A stretch of 64,000 bases of DNA from Phycisphaerales bacterium (GTDB lineage Bacteria > Planctomycetota > Phycisphaerae > Phycisphaerales > UBA1924), in contig JAJDDC010000019.1 of the NCBI GenBank assembly GCA_029260515.1, positions 124,001 through 188,000 of the forward strand, written 5' to 3'. Position 1 is the first letter of the stretch; each line of letters opens with the position of its first letter. The notes beneath the pieces were generated by a model that was not told the DNA's origin, did not search any database, and saw only the letters and a program-made list of their open reading frames with translations. Position numbers and translations under genes: made by a program. Positions 47,121-63,310 of this stretch are shown in pieces.

Positions 47121-47942
47121 TTAGTCGATCCCGTCGAGCAGACGCATCGCCGCCTCGGGTTCGATCTTCAGGGGCGGGAGCCGCGGGTTCAGACGCTCGA
47201 GCGTCCCGCGGACGATCTGGCTGATCACGAACAGGCGGAACCACTTCTTGTCGGTCGGGACGATGTGCCAAGCGGCGTGCTCGGTCGAACATTTTTCCAG
47301 CACGTCGTCGTAGGCCTTCATGTACGCGGGCCACTTCTTGCGCGTCTCGAAGTCCGCGGCCTCGAACTTCCACGCCCGATCCGGGTCGGTCAGCCGGCGC
47401 ATCAGCTTCTCGCGCTGCCGCTGCTCGGAGATATTCAGGTAGATCTTGATGATCGTCGTCCCGCCCTCGACCAGGTTCTTCTCGAAGGCGTTGATCAGGT
47501 CGTACCGCTTCGACCAGACATCCTCGGGCACGAGCGACTCGACGCGGACGACCAGCACGTCCTCGTACTGCGAGCGGTTGAAGACGCGGATGTGCCCCTT
47601 CCGGGGGGTCTGCCGATGGATGCGCCAGAGGAAGTCGTGGGCCAGCTCGTTGTCGGTGGGTTTTTTGAACGAGGTGACGAGCACGCCCTGGGGGTTCACG
47701 TAGCGCAGGACGTGTCGGACGGTCGAGTCCTTGCCCGCCGCGTCCATCCCCTGGAGGATGATCAGCAGCGACCGCGTGTGCTCGGCGTACAACCGGTACT
47801 GCAGCCTGCCGATCGCCTCGGCGTTCTCGTCCAGGCGCCGCTCGGCCTCGGCCCGGTCCATGCCCAGGGTCTCGCCCGGGTCCCACTCGCCCAACTTGAT
47901 CTTCGACCCGGGCTTGACGAGGAAGCGCTTGCTCACATCCAT
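47121..47942 (-). CDS. ppk2: polyphosphate kinase 2 family protein
   Basis: 273 residues. PPK2 uses polyphosphate to phosphorylate nucleotides, in the cytoplasm. Walker A GMDAAGKDST at 65-74, the SFKKPTDNELAHDFLWRIH segment that is typical of class III-like members (able to act on AMP and ADP), Walker B region FNRSQYEDVL at 121-130, and a lid (RRLTDPDRAWKF) with the catalytic Lys/Arg residues. The class call is by motif memory. It follows the short helicase at the end of a possible two-gene unit; no ppk1 or ppx adjoins it. Confidence 0.92.
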   Translation of the reverse strand: MDVSKRFLVKPGSKIKLGEWDPGETLGMDRAEAERRLDENAEAIGRLQYRLYAEHTRSLLIILQGMDAAGKDSTVRHVLRYVNPQGVLVTSFKKPTDNELAHDFLWRIHRQTPRKGHIRVFNRSQYEDVLVVRVESLVPEDVWSKRYDLINAFEKNLVEGGTTIIKIYLNISEQRQREKLMRRLTDPDRAWKFEAADFETRKKWPAYMKAYDDVLEKCSTEHAAWHIVPTDKKWFRLFVISQIVRGTLERLNPRLPPLKIEPEAAMRLLDGID

Positions 47943-48045
47943 CCGGACACCCTACCGCGCACGGGCGGCTGGGCGCACATCGCCTCGCTCGTCGGCGTGT
48001 GTCTGCGGGGGTGACGCGGGGACCGGGATCTGTCAGACTGGGAGC

Positions 48046-49137
48046 ATGAACCAGATCGACCGACGCAGATTTCTCGCCGCGGGCGCCCTCGGGGCCGGCG
48101 CCGCGCTCACCGGCTCGCTGGCCAACGCCCGCCCCGCCCCCGCCCGCTCGGCGAGCGAGCCCGGCGACGAGCACCGCGGCCCCTGTGTCGTCGCCTCGGG
48201 CAACGGCGTCCGGGCCGTGGACAAGGCCTGGGAGATGATCCAAGCCGGCTCGGACCCCGCGCCCGCGGTCGTCGGGGGCGTGGGCATCGTCGAGTCGGAC
48301 CCCAACGACATGAGCGTCGGCTACGGCGGCCTCCCCAACGAACACGGCGTCGTCCAGCTCGACGCCTCGGTCATGCACGGGCCCACGCACAAGGCGGGCG
48401 CGGTCGCGTGCATCGAGCGGATCATGAACCCCGCGGCCGTCGCGCTCAAGGTCCTCCAGGAAACCGACCACGTCATGATCGTCGGCGACGGCGCGACACG
48501 CTTCGCGGTCCAGCAGGGTTTCAAGGAGCAGGACCTGCTCACCGACCGGGCCCGCGAGGCTTGGCTCCGCTGGAAACGCAACGGGAATCCCAAGGACGAC
48601 TGGCTGGACAACGACCAGATCATCCGCTTCGGCGAACAGCAGGGCATGGCGCCGGGGGACGCGGGAGCCATCCCGTTCACCTACGGCACGATCCACTGCG
48701 GCGGCCTCGACGGCGCGGGGAACCTCGCCGCAACCACCACGACGAGCGGGCTGAGCTGGAAGATCCCCGGGCGCGTCGGCGACTCGCCCATCATCGGCGC
48801 GGGGATGTACGTGGACAACGACGTCGGGTCCGCGGGCGCGACCGGGCGCGGCGAGGCGGTGATCCAGGTCTGCGGCGCCTTCCTGGCCGTCCAGCTCATG
48901 GAACACGGCGCGACACCCACCGAGGCGTGCCTGGGCGTGCTCGAGCGCATCGCCAACAAGACCAAGCGCCGCGACCTGCTCGACGACAACGGACGCCCGA
49001 ACTTCAACGTCACGATGTACGCGCTCCGCAAGGACGGGGCGTACGGCTCGGCGTGCATGCGCCCGGGCGGGACGTTCGCCGTCCGCGACGAAACCGGCCC
49101 GGGGCGCCGGATCAACAGCGTCGTACTCTTCGAGTAG
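48046..49137 (+). CDS. Tat-exported glycosylasparaginase/asparaginase-like Ntn-hydrolase
   Basis: 363 residues. Twin-arginine signal DRRRFLAAGALGAGAAL (residues 5-21) in place of the usual leader. N-terminal nucleophile hydrolase fold: DPNDMSVGYGGLPNEHGVVQLDASVM, the cleavage/nucleophile region TYGTIHCGGLDGAGNLAATTTTSG with likely nucleophile Thr215, and IPGRVGDSPIIGAGMYVDNDVG. In Elizabethkingia-type glycosylasparaginase the residue before the Thr is Asp; here it is Gly, as in plant-type/isoaspartyl asparaginases. It would self-cleave and hydrolyse an amide of Asn or a glycosyl-Asn in the periplasm. GGAG touches the start codon region. Confidence 0.86.
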   Translation: MNQIDRRRFLAAGALGAGAALTGSLANARPAPARSASEPGDEHRGPCVVASGNGVRAVDKAWEMIQAGSDPAPAVVGGVGIVESDPNDMSVGYGGLPNEHGVVQLDASVMHGPTHKAGAVACIERIMNPAAVALKVLQETDHVMIVGDGATRFAVQQGFKEQDLLTDRAREAWLRWKRNGNPKDDWLDNDQIIRFGEQQGMAPGDAGAIPFTYGTIHCGGLDGAGNLAATTTTSGLSWKIPGRVGDSPIIGAGMYVDNDVGSAGATGRGEAVIQVCGAFLAVQLMEHGATPTEACLGVLERIANKTKRRDLLDDNGRPNFNVTMYALRKDGAYGSACMRPGGTFAVRDETGPGRRINSVVLFE

Positions 49138-49210
49138 ACGCCCTCGGCGCAACCCCGCACACCACCCCCACTTGCGTCCGCGGTTGATGGCGTACCCCGG
49201 CGGCGATATC

Positions 49211-49490
49211 CTGACGATGTCAGTGGCGCCCAGACCCGCGGCTTCGGATCGCGGGCGAGGGCGAAATGGGAAGTGTGGTGAGAAGCCACCGCGGACGCGC
49301 CGCCGTAACGGGTGACGACGCGAGCCCCCGAAACTGCCTTGTTTTCAAGGCTTTTTCGGGCGTGCGGGCCGGGGATCGACGGGATCCACGGACGCACGAG
49401 CCACTGCCGGACGCGCGAGAGAACGCGCACCCCGGCGGGAAGGCTGGCCCTCGCTGAGCCCGGAGCCGGAAGACCTGCCCCTGACACGAT
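49211..49490 (+). promoter_or_regulatory. cobalamin (B12) riboswitch
   Basis: Conserved aptamer blocks in order: GGGAAGTGTGGTGAGAAGCC (49268-49287), GCGGACGCGCCGCCGTAAC (49291-49309), AGCCACTGCC (49399-49408), GGCGGGAAGGC (49434-49444) and the B12 box AGCCGGAAGACCTGCC (49464-49479). CGATGTCAG (49215-49223) can pair with CTGACACG (from 49481) as the closing stem. The remaining ~185 bases before the ATG at 49674 would hold the expression platform. RNAs of this class lower expression when adenosyl- or methylcobalamin binds. No B12-synthesis gene follows; the next gene encodes a surface protein. Confidence 0.88.
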
Positions 49491-49673
49491 CGTGGGCGCC
49501 CTCGCGAGATCGGGCCCGACGGTGTGCCGCGCATGCTTCCGCGCGGTCCCCCCTCGGACAACCCGGCGAGCACGCCCGGCCCATCGTCCGGAAGCCGTCC
49601 CGCGCGCAAACGGGGCGATGACCACGGCCGCCCGGGGATGGAAACCCGGCAGGCGAGAGAGAAAGGGAGTTCC

Positions 49674-50495
49674 ATGCCAATGCCCCGCAGGGCGTCCGGC
49701 GCCGTCGCTGTCTGTGCGCTCACCATGTGCTACACCGGAACACAAGCCCGCGCAGCTGATCCCTGGGCCGACAGCGTCGTGTCGTACACCCAGGGCTCCG
49801 ACCCGGTCTCTGGGTTCACCGATCCGCTGAGCACGCTCGGCTCACCCGAACGCTTCAGCGGGGAAGACACGCCGTTCCCGAGCGTCGTGAGCCCGTTCAG
49901 CCCGCCCTTCCGCCCGCACGAGATCGTGTCCGTCGGCGCCGGTGGGTGGCTCACCGTCCGGTTTGACGAGCCGATCGTGGACGACGTCCGCAACCCATTC
50001 GGCGTGGACCTGCTGATATTCGCCAACGCCGGTTTCATCGGCGCTGGGCAGGTGGGCGCCCCCCCCGCGATGTTCGGCGTCGGGGGCACGGCGACGATCG
50101 AGGTCAGCGCCGATGGCCTGTCATGGGCGTCGCTGGGCGACCACGCCCTCGACCTGTTCCCGACACTCGGCTACCAGGACTCGGGCCCGTTCGACGGCGC
50201 GCCCGGCTCCGTGCGCACCGACTTCACCCGCCCCGTCGATCCCTCGATCGGGCTCGCGGACCTCGCGGGCCTCACCCTCGCCCAGCTCGTGGATCTCTAC
50301 GACGGGTCGGGCGGGGGCATCGGCTTCGACCTGGCCCCGACGGGTCTGTCGGAGATCACCTTCGTACGAGTCGCGAACCATTCGGGCGAGGCGTTCGAGA
50401 TCGACGCGTTCGCGGATGTCTCGGTCCCGGGCCCGGGCGGCGTGACGCTGCTCGCGTCCGTCGGTGTGTGTTCGAGCCGCCGGAGGCGGCGGTAG
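49674..50495 (+). CDS. riboswitch-controlled PEP-CTERM-like surface protein
   Basis: 273 residues; AAGGGAG (49662-49669) precedes the ATG by 4-5 bases. Signal peptide ends QARA (residue 27). The mature domain has FTDPLSTLGSPERFSGE, VVSPFSPPFRPHEIVSVGAGGWLTVRFDEPIVDD, FGVDLLIFANAGFIG and IEVSADGLSWASLG, resembling 'cell surface protein' families that I recall next to cobalamin-related genes in other bacteria. C-terminus VPGPGGVTLLASVGVCSSRRRRR is a sorting-type tail. First gene after the riboswitch, so probably made when B12 is scarce. A B12-binding or substrate-capture role is inferred, not shown. Confidence 0.8.
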   Translation: MPMPRRASGAVAVCALTMCYTGTQARAADPWADSVVSYTQGSDPVSGFTDPLSTLGSPERFSGEDTPFPSVVSPFSPPFRPHEIVSVGAGGWLTVRFDEPIVDDVRNPFGVDLLIFANAGFIGAGQVGAPPAMFGVGGTATIEVSADGLSWASLGDHALDLFPTLGYQDSGPFDGAPGSVRTDFTRPVDPSIGLADLAGLTLAQLVDLYDGSGGGIGFDLAPTGLSEITFVRVANHSGEAFEIDAFADVSVPGPGGVTLLASVGVCSSRRRRR

Positions 50496-50551
50496 GCCCC
50501 CGCTTGGGGAGAGAATCGCGTCGGCGGCCGAGAGGCCGACGACGTGGCTTG

Positions 50552-52078
50552 ATGAAACACAGCTACAAAAACATCGTGTACACGGGCGCGTTGCTGGCGT
50601 CAGCATTCGCTGCGTCGCCCAGTCTGGGCGTTGATGCGACCGATCAGTCCGAGCGCGGTCCGGACGCGATGTTGGGCCGCCCCCAGCTTCCAGCGCCCGC
50701 TCCCACGGGGCGCTGGACGCACCTCGGAAGGACACCCTGGCGCACGCCCTGGGCCCAGGGCCCGGACACCGGGCCCGCGTCGCTGTCGTCCGTCGCCTGG
50801 ACCGCCGACGAGGACGACCTCGGGCGCGATGTCTTCTTCCTCGGCGGCGTGGGCGTCGTCGCGGACGACGGGCTCGTGTGCACGACGGGCTTCGCGGGCG
50901 GCGAACCGGTTGCGCTTGCGTTCGCCGCGGGCGACGGTGTCTGCGCATGGTCCGCGCCGATCCCGGAGCCCGCGTTCTCCTCGTGGTCCACGCCCGCGAT
51001 CGACAAAGCCAACGGCACGCTGCTCGTCGCGGCGGGTAACCAGCTCCGGGCCCTGGGCCTGGGAGACGGCGTGCTCCGCTGGGCGGCCACGCTCGAGCAC
51101 CCGGTCGTCAACGCCTCGCCCCTGGTCACGACCGACCGCGGCCCGCGCGACCGGGCCTTCATCACCGACTACAGCCTCGCGGACCTCGGGGCCCCCGGTC
51201 GCCTGTACTGCATCAACGTCGATCCGTTCGATACCGGGGCAAATCCCCACGAGCCGGGCGACATCGTCTGGGCCGCGCCCCTTGCCCCGGGCGAGGTGGG
51301 CGCGTCGCCCGCCTGCGACGGGCGCCGCGTCTACCTCGCGACCAGCGCCGGACGCCTCCTGGCCTACCCGATCGATTCGGCGACCACGCCCGCGCCGCTG
51401 TGGTCGGCGCCGAACACCTCGGGCGACGCGTTCTTCGGCGGCGTGAGCGTCTTCGCAGGGGATGTGTACGCGGCCAGCTACAACTTCGGCATCGGCCAAC
51501 TCTCGGGCGAGCTGGTCAAGATCGACGCCGTCTCCGGCGAGCTGCGCTGGAGCGTGCCCTCCAACCGGACCGACTCGATCCCGGTCCCGCTCGGCGGCGG
51601 GCTGATCGCGGTCTCCGGGGGCGTGCCCCCCGACCCGTTCTTCTTCGACCACCGGTCGGCGCCCTCGCTGGCCCTCTTCATGGACCTGGGCGCCAACGCG
51701 GTCATGCTCTGGGACTCGGCGCTGGACACCTGGGCCGACGATGGCGACGGCGTGATCGAGAACGGCGAGTTCCTCTCCGTCGGCGGCTGGACACACGTGC
51801 CCGCGCTCGTGCGCACACCCGACGGCCCCCGCCTGCTTGTCGGTTCGATGGACGAAGAGGACTACGGCGGCGTCCTCCTCCTGCCCGGCGTCGAGACGCG
51901 CTTGATCGACCCGATGCGTTCGCCAGCCGACCCGATGTTCATCACGGACACGGTCGTCGGCCTCGGCGGATCACCCGCGGTCGTGGGCGACGCGCTGTAC
52001 TCGATCGGCCCGGGCGGGCTCGTGTGCCTCCGGGCGCCCGATGGGCCTGAAGGCGACGGGGTCCGGCGCCGCCCATGA
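50552..52078 (+). CDS. exported PQQ-type beta-propeller protein
   Basis: 508 residues from ATG 50552 ([22 protein letters not shown]), 56 bases after the surface protein. Repeated propeller blades with D-G/W motifs: [93 protein letters not shown]. It lacks dehydrogenase catalytic residues, so it is likely a binding or scaffold protein. A calcium-loop-like [11 protein letters not shown] segment is present. The stop overlaps the pseudopilin start (ATGA), tying the genes together. Confidence 0.82.
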   Translation: MKHSYKNIVYTGALLASAFAASPSLGVDATDQSERGPDAMLGRPQLPAPAPTGRWTHLGRTPWRTPWAQGPDTGPASLSSVAWTADEDDLGRDVFFLGGVGVVADDGLVCTTGFAGGEPVALAFAAGDGVCAWSAPIPEPAFSSWSTPAIDKANGTLLVAAGNQLRALGLGDGVLRWAATLEHPVVNASPLVTTDRGPRDRAFITDYSLADLGAPGRLYCINVDPFDTGANPHEPGDIVWAAPLAPGEVGASPACDGRRVYLATSAGRLLAYPIDSATTPAPLWSAPNTSGDAFFGGVSVFAGDVYAASYNFGIGQLSGELVKIDAVSGELRWSVPSNRTDSIPVPLGGGLIAVSGGVPPDPFFFDHRSAPSLALFMDLGANAVMLWDSALDTWADDGDGVIENGEFLSVGGWTHVPALVRTPDGPRLLVGSMDEEDYGGVLLLPGVETRLIDPMRSPADPMFITDTVVGLGGSPAVVGDALYSIGPGGLVCLRAPDGPEGDGVRRRP

Positions 52079-52875
52079 GAACACAGGCCCGCCACGATCA
52101 CGGTCCCGGGTTCACGCTCGTCGAGCTGCTCGTTGTTGTCGCGGTGATCGCGCTGCTGATCGGGCTGATGCTCCCGGCTCTCGCCTCGGCGCGGTCGGCG
52201 GGAAGGTCGGCCGCGTGCCTGTCGAACCTCCGCCAGCTGGGCGTCGCGTGGACGATGTACGCCGGCGACCACGACGGGCTGGCTGCGCCCTACCGCGTGC
52301 CGGGCGAGGCAAGGCGGACGTACTGGTGGGGCGCCGAGGACGACCTGCTCAACGGCGTGGACCACGCATCGGGCGCGATCTCGCGGTATCTCGACTCGGC
52401 GCTGCACGACGGGTCGGTCTTCGAATGCCCGACCCAGGCCTGGGGGACGTACGAGCCCCAGGGCGTATACCCGCAGCCGACGAGCACGTACGGGTACAAC
52501 GCCTACGGCCTGGCCCCCCCCACCGTCGGCGCGACGGCGTGCCGCGACCAGAACTGGACGCGCCTGCACCAGGTCCGGCGCCCGGAGAAGCTGTTCGTGT
52601 TCGCCGACGCGATGCTCGTGCTCGGCTCGCTGCGAAACGCGGCGCTGCTCGAGCCGCCCCGGTCGTTCCAGGCATGGGGCGGGTGGCAGACGAACTCCTC
52701 GCCCACGACGTGCTTCCGGCACACGGGCGCCGCGGCGGGTGTCAGTGCGGACGCCAGCGCCGCCCTCCACCACGCCCGGCCCGGCTGGATCCGCAACGAC
52801 GAGGCGCGGATCGGGTCGGTCGGCGCACACAACGACCCCCACTACATCCCCGAATGGCGGGCGTGGCGCCGATGA
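52075..52875 (+). CDS. pseudopilin (type II secretion/IV pilus-like)
   Basis: 266 residues; ATGA overlap with the propeller gene. Prepilin signal [24 protein letters not shown] with cleavage before Phe13 and Glu at +5, then [21 protein letters not shown], the C-x-x-N-x-R-Q-L motif common in planctomycete DUF1559-type pseudopilins, and a C-terminal [16 protein letters not shown] and PEWRAW region. It may form a short periplasmic pseudopilus with the propeller protein as cargo or partner. Unlike the pseudopilin at 28871, it is in the B12-controlled unit. Confidence 0.87.
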   Translation: MRTQARHDHGPGFTLVELLVVVAVIALLIGLMLPALASARSAGRSAACLSNLRQLGVAWTMYAGDHDGLAAPYRVPGEARRTYWWGAEDDLLNGVDHASGAISRYLDSALHDGSVFECPTQAWGTYEPQGVYPQPTSTYGYNAYGLAPPTVGATACRDQNWTRLHQVRRPEKLFVFADAMLVLGSLRNAALLEPPRSFQAWGGWQTNSSPTTCFRHTGAAAGVSADASAALHHARPGWIRNDEARIGSVGAHNDPHYIPEWRAWRR

Positions 52876-52885
52876 GGACCGCACG

Positions 52886-53131
52886 ATGAGCGTCAGCCGT
52901 TGCGTGTGCCACGACGTGCCCTTCTCGCGTGTGCTCGCGCTGCGCGACGAGATCGACCCCGAGCACAAGCTCGGCGAGGACGAGTTCCTCACGATCGTGC
53001 GCGCGCGGACGGGCGCAGGGACCGGGTGCACCACGTGCCGCCCGTACCTCCGCCTGTGCCTGCGGACCGGGCAGGCACAACTCCCCGTCCTGACCGCCGA
53101 GCAGTGCGCCCGACTGACCGGCGAAGACTGA
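52886..53131 (+). CDS. BFD-like [2Fe-2S] protein, last gene of the riboswitch unit
   Basis: 81 residues, starting 10 bases after the pseudopilin gene. CVCH at 6-9 and CTTC near 48-51, with the second pair in GTGCTTCRPYLR-like context, are the Cys pattern of the bacterioferritin-associated ferredoxin-like [2Fe-2S] domain. BFD domains pass electrons or act as adaptors, often with iron stores or reductases. No signal peptide, so cytoplasmic. Its partner is unknown; a reduction step in corrinoid handling is a possible link to the riboswitch. A terminator shared with rpoC follows. Confidence 0.75.
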   Translation: MSVSRCVCHDVPFSRVLALRDEIDPEHKLGEDEFLTIVRARTGAGTGCTTCRPYLRLCLRTGQAQLPVLTAEQCARLTGED

Positions 53132-53150
53132 GCCTTGGGGCGCAATGAAA

Positions 53151-53177
53151 CGGGGCGGGCCGCGATGGCCCGCCCCG
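53151..53177. terminator. bidirectional terminator between the B12-controlled unit and rpoC
   Basis: 11-bp perfect stem CGGGGCGGGCC (53151-53161) / GGCCCGCCCCG (53167-53177), loop GCGAT. Downstream of the plus-strand unit and of the minus-strand rpoC, with short T/A-rich flanks (TATTTC, AATGAAA). Confidence 0.8.
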
Positions 53178-53198
53178 CGTATTTCAGTCCATGAACGC

Positions 53199-57587
<4,389 letters not shown>

Positions 57588-57603
57588 GAGCCGCGACCTC
57601 TCT

Positions 57604-57873
57604 TTACGCTCGACGCCCGCCGTCCGCGGGCCCGAGTGTGATTGCCTTCACCAGCGACGCGATCAGGTGGGTGGCCCCGATGCCGAACAGGACCGTTCCG
57701 ACCACGATCAGCGCGATGCCAATCTCTTCAACCGGGAGCCAGTCGGGGTAGATCCGTCCGTCCAATCGTGGCAGGCCTGAGATCGCGATCAGCGGGCCGA
57801 GCACCACGAGCAGCGCCGCGGCTTGACGCGACGTGATCTGATGCTCCTTGGCCTGCCGTGCTACTCCGACCAT
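57604..57873 (-). CDS. small membrane protein between rpoB and rpoC
   Basis: 89 residues. Two hydrophobic helices (residues ~18-35, [17 protein letters not shown], and ~50-75, [24 protein letters not shown]) with a charged loop ([15 protein letters not shown]) between. It lies 50 bases after rpoB and 16 before rpoC, in the same direction, and uses the same GC-rich codons. Small inserted genes between rpoB and rpoC are uncommon. Not recognised; possibly a membrane-adjacent partner or a chance gene carried by the operon. Confidence 0.65.
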   Translation of the reverse strand: MVGVARQAKEHQITSRQAAALLVVLGPLIAISGLPRLDGRIYPDWLPVEEIGIALIVVGTVLFGIGATHLIASLVKAITLGPADGGRRA

Positions 57874-57923
57874 CCGACGCCCTCACCCGGACGACTCCGA
57901 TTCCGTCCATCTACCGGTTCCCG

Positions 57924-61772
<3,849 letters not shown>

Positions 61773-62135
61773 CTACGTCCTCACGATGGGTCGAGAACCA
61801 CGCCCGCGCCCGTCACACGCCGGCCGTGATTGATCAAAGTTTCTTGCTGGCCCCGCGCCGCCTGGAATCCAAGACTGTAGACCCCCCGCGGCGCACCGGC
61901 AACCCCCCGAACGTCCGCCGATATCGGACGATCGGCTTCCCCCGGCTGCTCTCGCCTCCGCAGAGTCCGCCTCATGCAACTCCGGTCGCCAGGATGTCCC
62001 GGCGAGTAATCTACACGCTCCGCCCCCTAGGGGCGAAACAGAATCCGGCCTCTTTACCAGATACCGATCAATACCCGATCAAAACGGCCCCGCCCGCCGA
62101 CCGGGAAGGGCCCGTGTGCTGCCGCCTGCGCCGGC
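61773..62135. other. long rplL-rpoB intergenic leader
   Basis: 363 bases without a gene. On the minus strand there is a tandem TTGATCGG (62082-62075 and 62071-62064) but no clear -10 with it. The length fits the known rplJL-rpoBC attenuator/processing region, though I could not identify a terminator stem there. Confidence 0.4.
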
Positions 62136-62543
62136 CTAGGCCAGCTCGACCTCGGCGCCGACTTCCTTGAACTTCGCGAGCAGCGCGTCGGCCTCCTCCT
62201 TGGGCAGGCCCTCCTTGATCTTCGACGGGGCGCTGTCCACCAGGTCCTTGGCCTCCTTGAGGCCCAGGCCTGTCGCCTCGCGCACGATCTTGATCACCTT
62301 GATCTTCTCGCCGCCCGCGGCCTTGAGGACCACGTCGAAGTCGGTCTTCTCTTCCTCGACCGCCGCGGCCTCGCCGCCGCCGGCCATCATGACGGCGCCG
62401 CCGGCGGCCGCCTCGATGCCGTAGGTGTCCTTCATGTAGTCGCCCAGATCGACGGCTTCCTTGAGGGTCAGCCCCGCCAGCTTGTCACCAAGCTCGCTGA
62501 TCTTCTTGTCGAACTCTTTCGCGGTCGCGGTCTCGTCGCTCAT
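62136..62543 (-). CDS. rplL: 50S ribosomal protein L7/L12
   Basis: 135 residues; AGGAAGG upstream. Stalk protein that recruits translation GTPases. N-terminal dimer helix ([18 protein letters not shown]), an Ala/Gly hinge that includes [17 protein letters not shown], and the C-terminal domain [38 protein letters not shown]. Regular neighbour order with rplJ upstream and rpoB downstream. Confidence 0.97.
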   Translation of the reverse strand: MSDETATAKEFDKKISELGDKLAGLTLKEAVDLGDYMKDTYGIEAAAGGAVMMAGGGEAAAVEEEKTDFDVVLKAAGGEKIKVIKIVREATGLGLKEAKDLVDSAPSKIKEGLPKEEADALLAKFKEVGAEVELA

Positions 62544-62649
62544 GATTCAAACCTTCCTGTTGCCGGGCTGTCGCCCGCCGCACACTCGCGCCCAAGAGGG
62601 GACGGCCCTCTGCCGCCTCTTTAACCCTGCGCCGCAGCGCCCAGGGCCA

Positions 62650-62755
62650 GTCGGACGTCGGATGTCGATCCGAGGCACGAGGAATGAGGCATCGGGCATT
62701 GGTCTGCCACCCGCCTCGTCTTTCCAAATGCCTATTGCCTATTGCCCAAAGCCTT
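62650..62755. repeat. inverted 'GGCAT...GGGCATTGG / CCAAATGCCTATTGCC' repeat between rplJ and rplL
   Basis: GGAATGAGGCATCGGGCATTGG (62681-62702) and TCCAAATGCCTATTGCC (62723-62739, continuing TATTGCCC) are imperfect inverted copies. Such short 'GCATTGG/CCTATTGCC' units occur as dispersed intergenic repeats, as I recall, in several planctomycete genomes. The rplJ-rplL spacer is 214 bases, longer than usual. Confidence 0.5.
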
Positions 62756-62757
62756 CC

Positions 62758-63300
62758 TCAAACCTTGGCGATCTCCTCGCCCTTCTCCAGCTTCTCCTCG
62801 ATCGCCTTGATCACGCCGACCAGACGCCCGCCCGGCCCCTTGACGCTCGCCAGAAGCTTGCGCCCGGGCCCGAGGATCAACGCCACGTCCTGGGCGATCG
62901 CCTCGTCGCGCGTCGGGAACTTGCTCAGACGCTCGATGCCCTCGGCGCCCTCGTACAACTCCCCGTCCAGGATCGCGCCCTTCAGCTCGATCTCCGGGAA
63001 GCTCTTGACGATCTCGACGATCTCACGCGCGACCTCGACCACCGACTCGCCGCCGTAGATCAGGGCGTTGGAGCCCTCCATCACCGGCGAGAGCACGCCC
63101 AGCGTCCGGTCCGCGAACGCCTTGCCGAACAGGCTGTTGCGGACGATCGTGATCCTGATGTCCTTCTTGCGAAGGTCGGCACGCATCTCCGTGTTCGCGA
63201 TCCCGCCCACGCCACGCAGCGAGACGACCGCGGCCTCCTCGACGTCGCCCAGACGCTCCAGGTACTCGCGAACAATCATGTCCTTCACGGGTTTCGACAT
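62758..63300 (-). CDS. rplJ: 50S ribosomal protein L10
   Basis: 180 residues; ATG 63300 preceded by AAGGAG. Stalk base that binds rRNA and L12 dimers. SKPVKDMIVREYLERLGDVEEAAVVSLRGVGG (N-terminal domain), LRKKDIRITIVRNSLFGKAF and the C-terminal helix KAIEEKLEKGEEI that holds L12. It starts 10 bases after the rplA stop. Confidence 0.96.
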   Translation of the reverse strand: MSKPVKDMIVREYLERLGDVEEAAVVSLRGVGGIANTEMRADLRKKDIRITIVRNSLFGKAFADRTLGVLSPVMEGSNALIYGGESVVEVAREIVEIVKSFPEIELKGAILDGELYEGAEGIERLSKFPTRDEAIAQDVALILGPGRKLLASVKGPGGRLVGVIKAIEEKLEKGEEIAKV

Positions 63301-63310
63301 CGCTCGCTCC

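Noticed and set aside
45404-47224. Long plus-strand frame across the short RecQ gene
   Set aside because: Antisense shadow of a clear helicase; no Shine-Dalgarno or domain.
49211-49490. c-di-GMP (GEMM) riboswitch
   Set aside because: The GGTGAGAAGCC, GCCGCCGTAAC and AGACCTGCC blocks are those of the cobalamin class, not GEMM.
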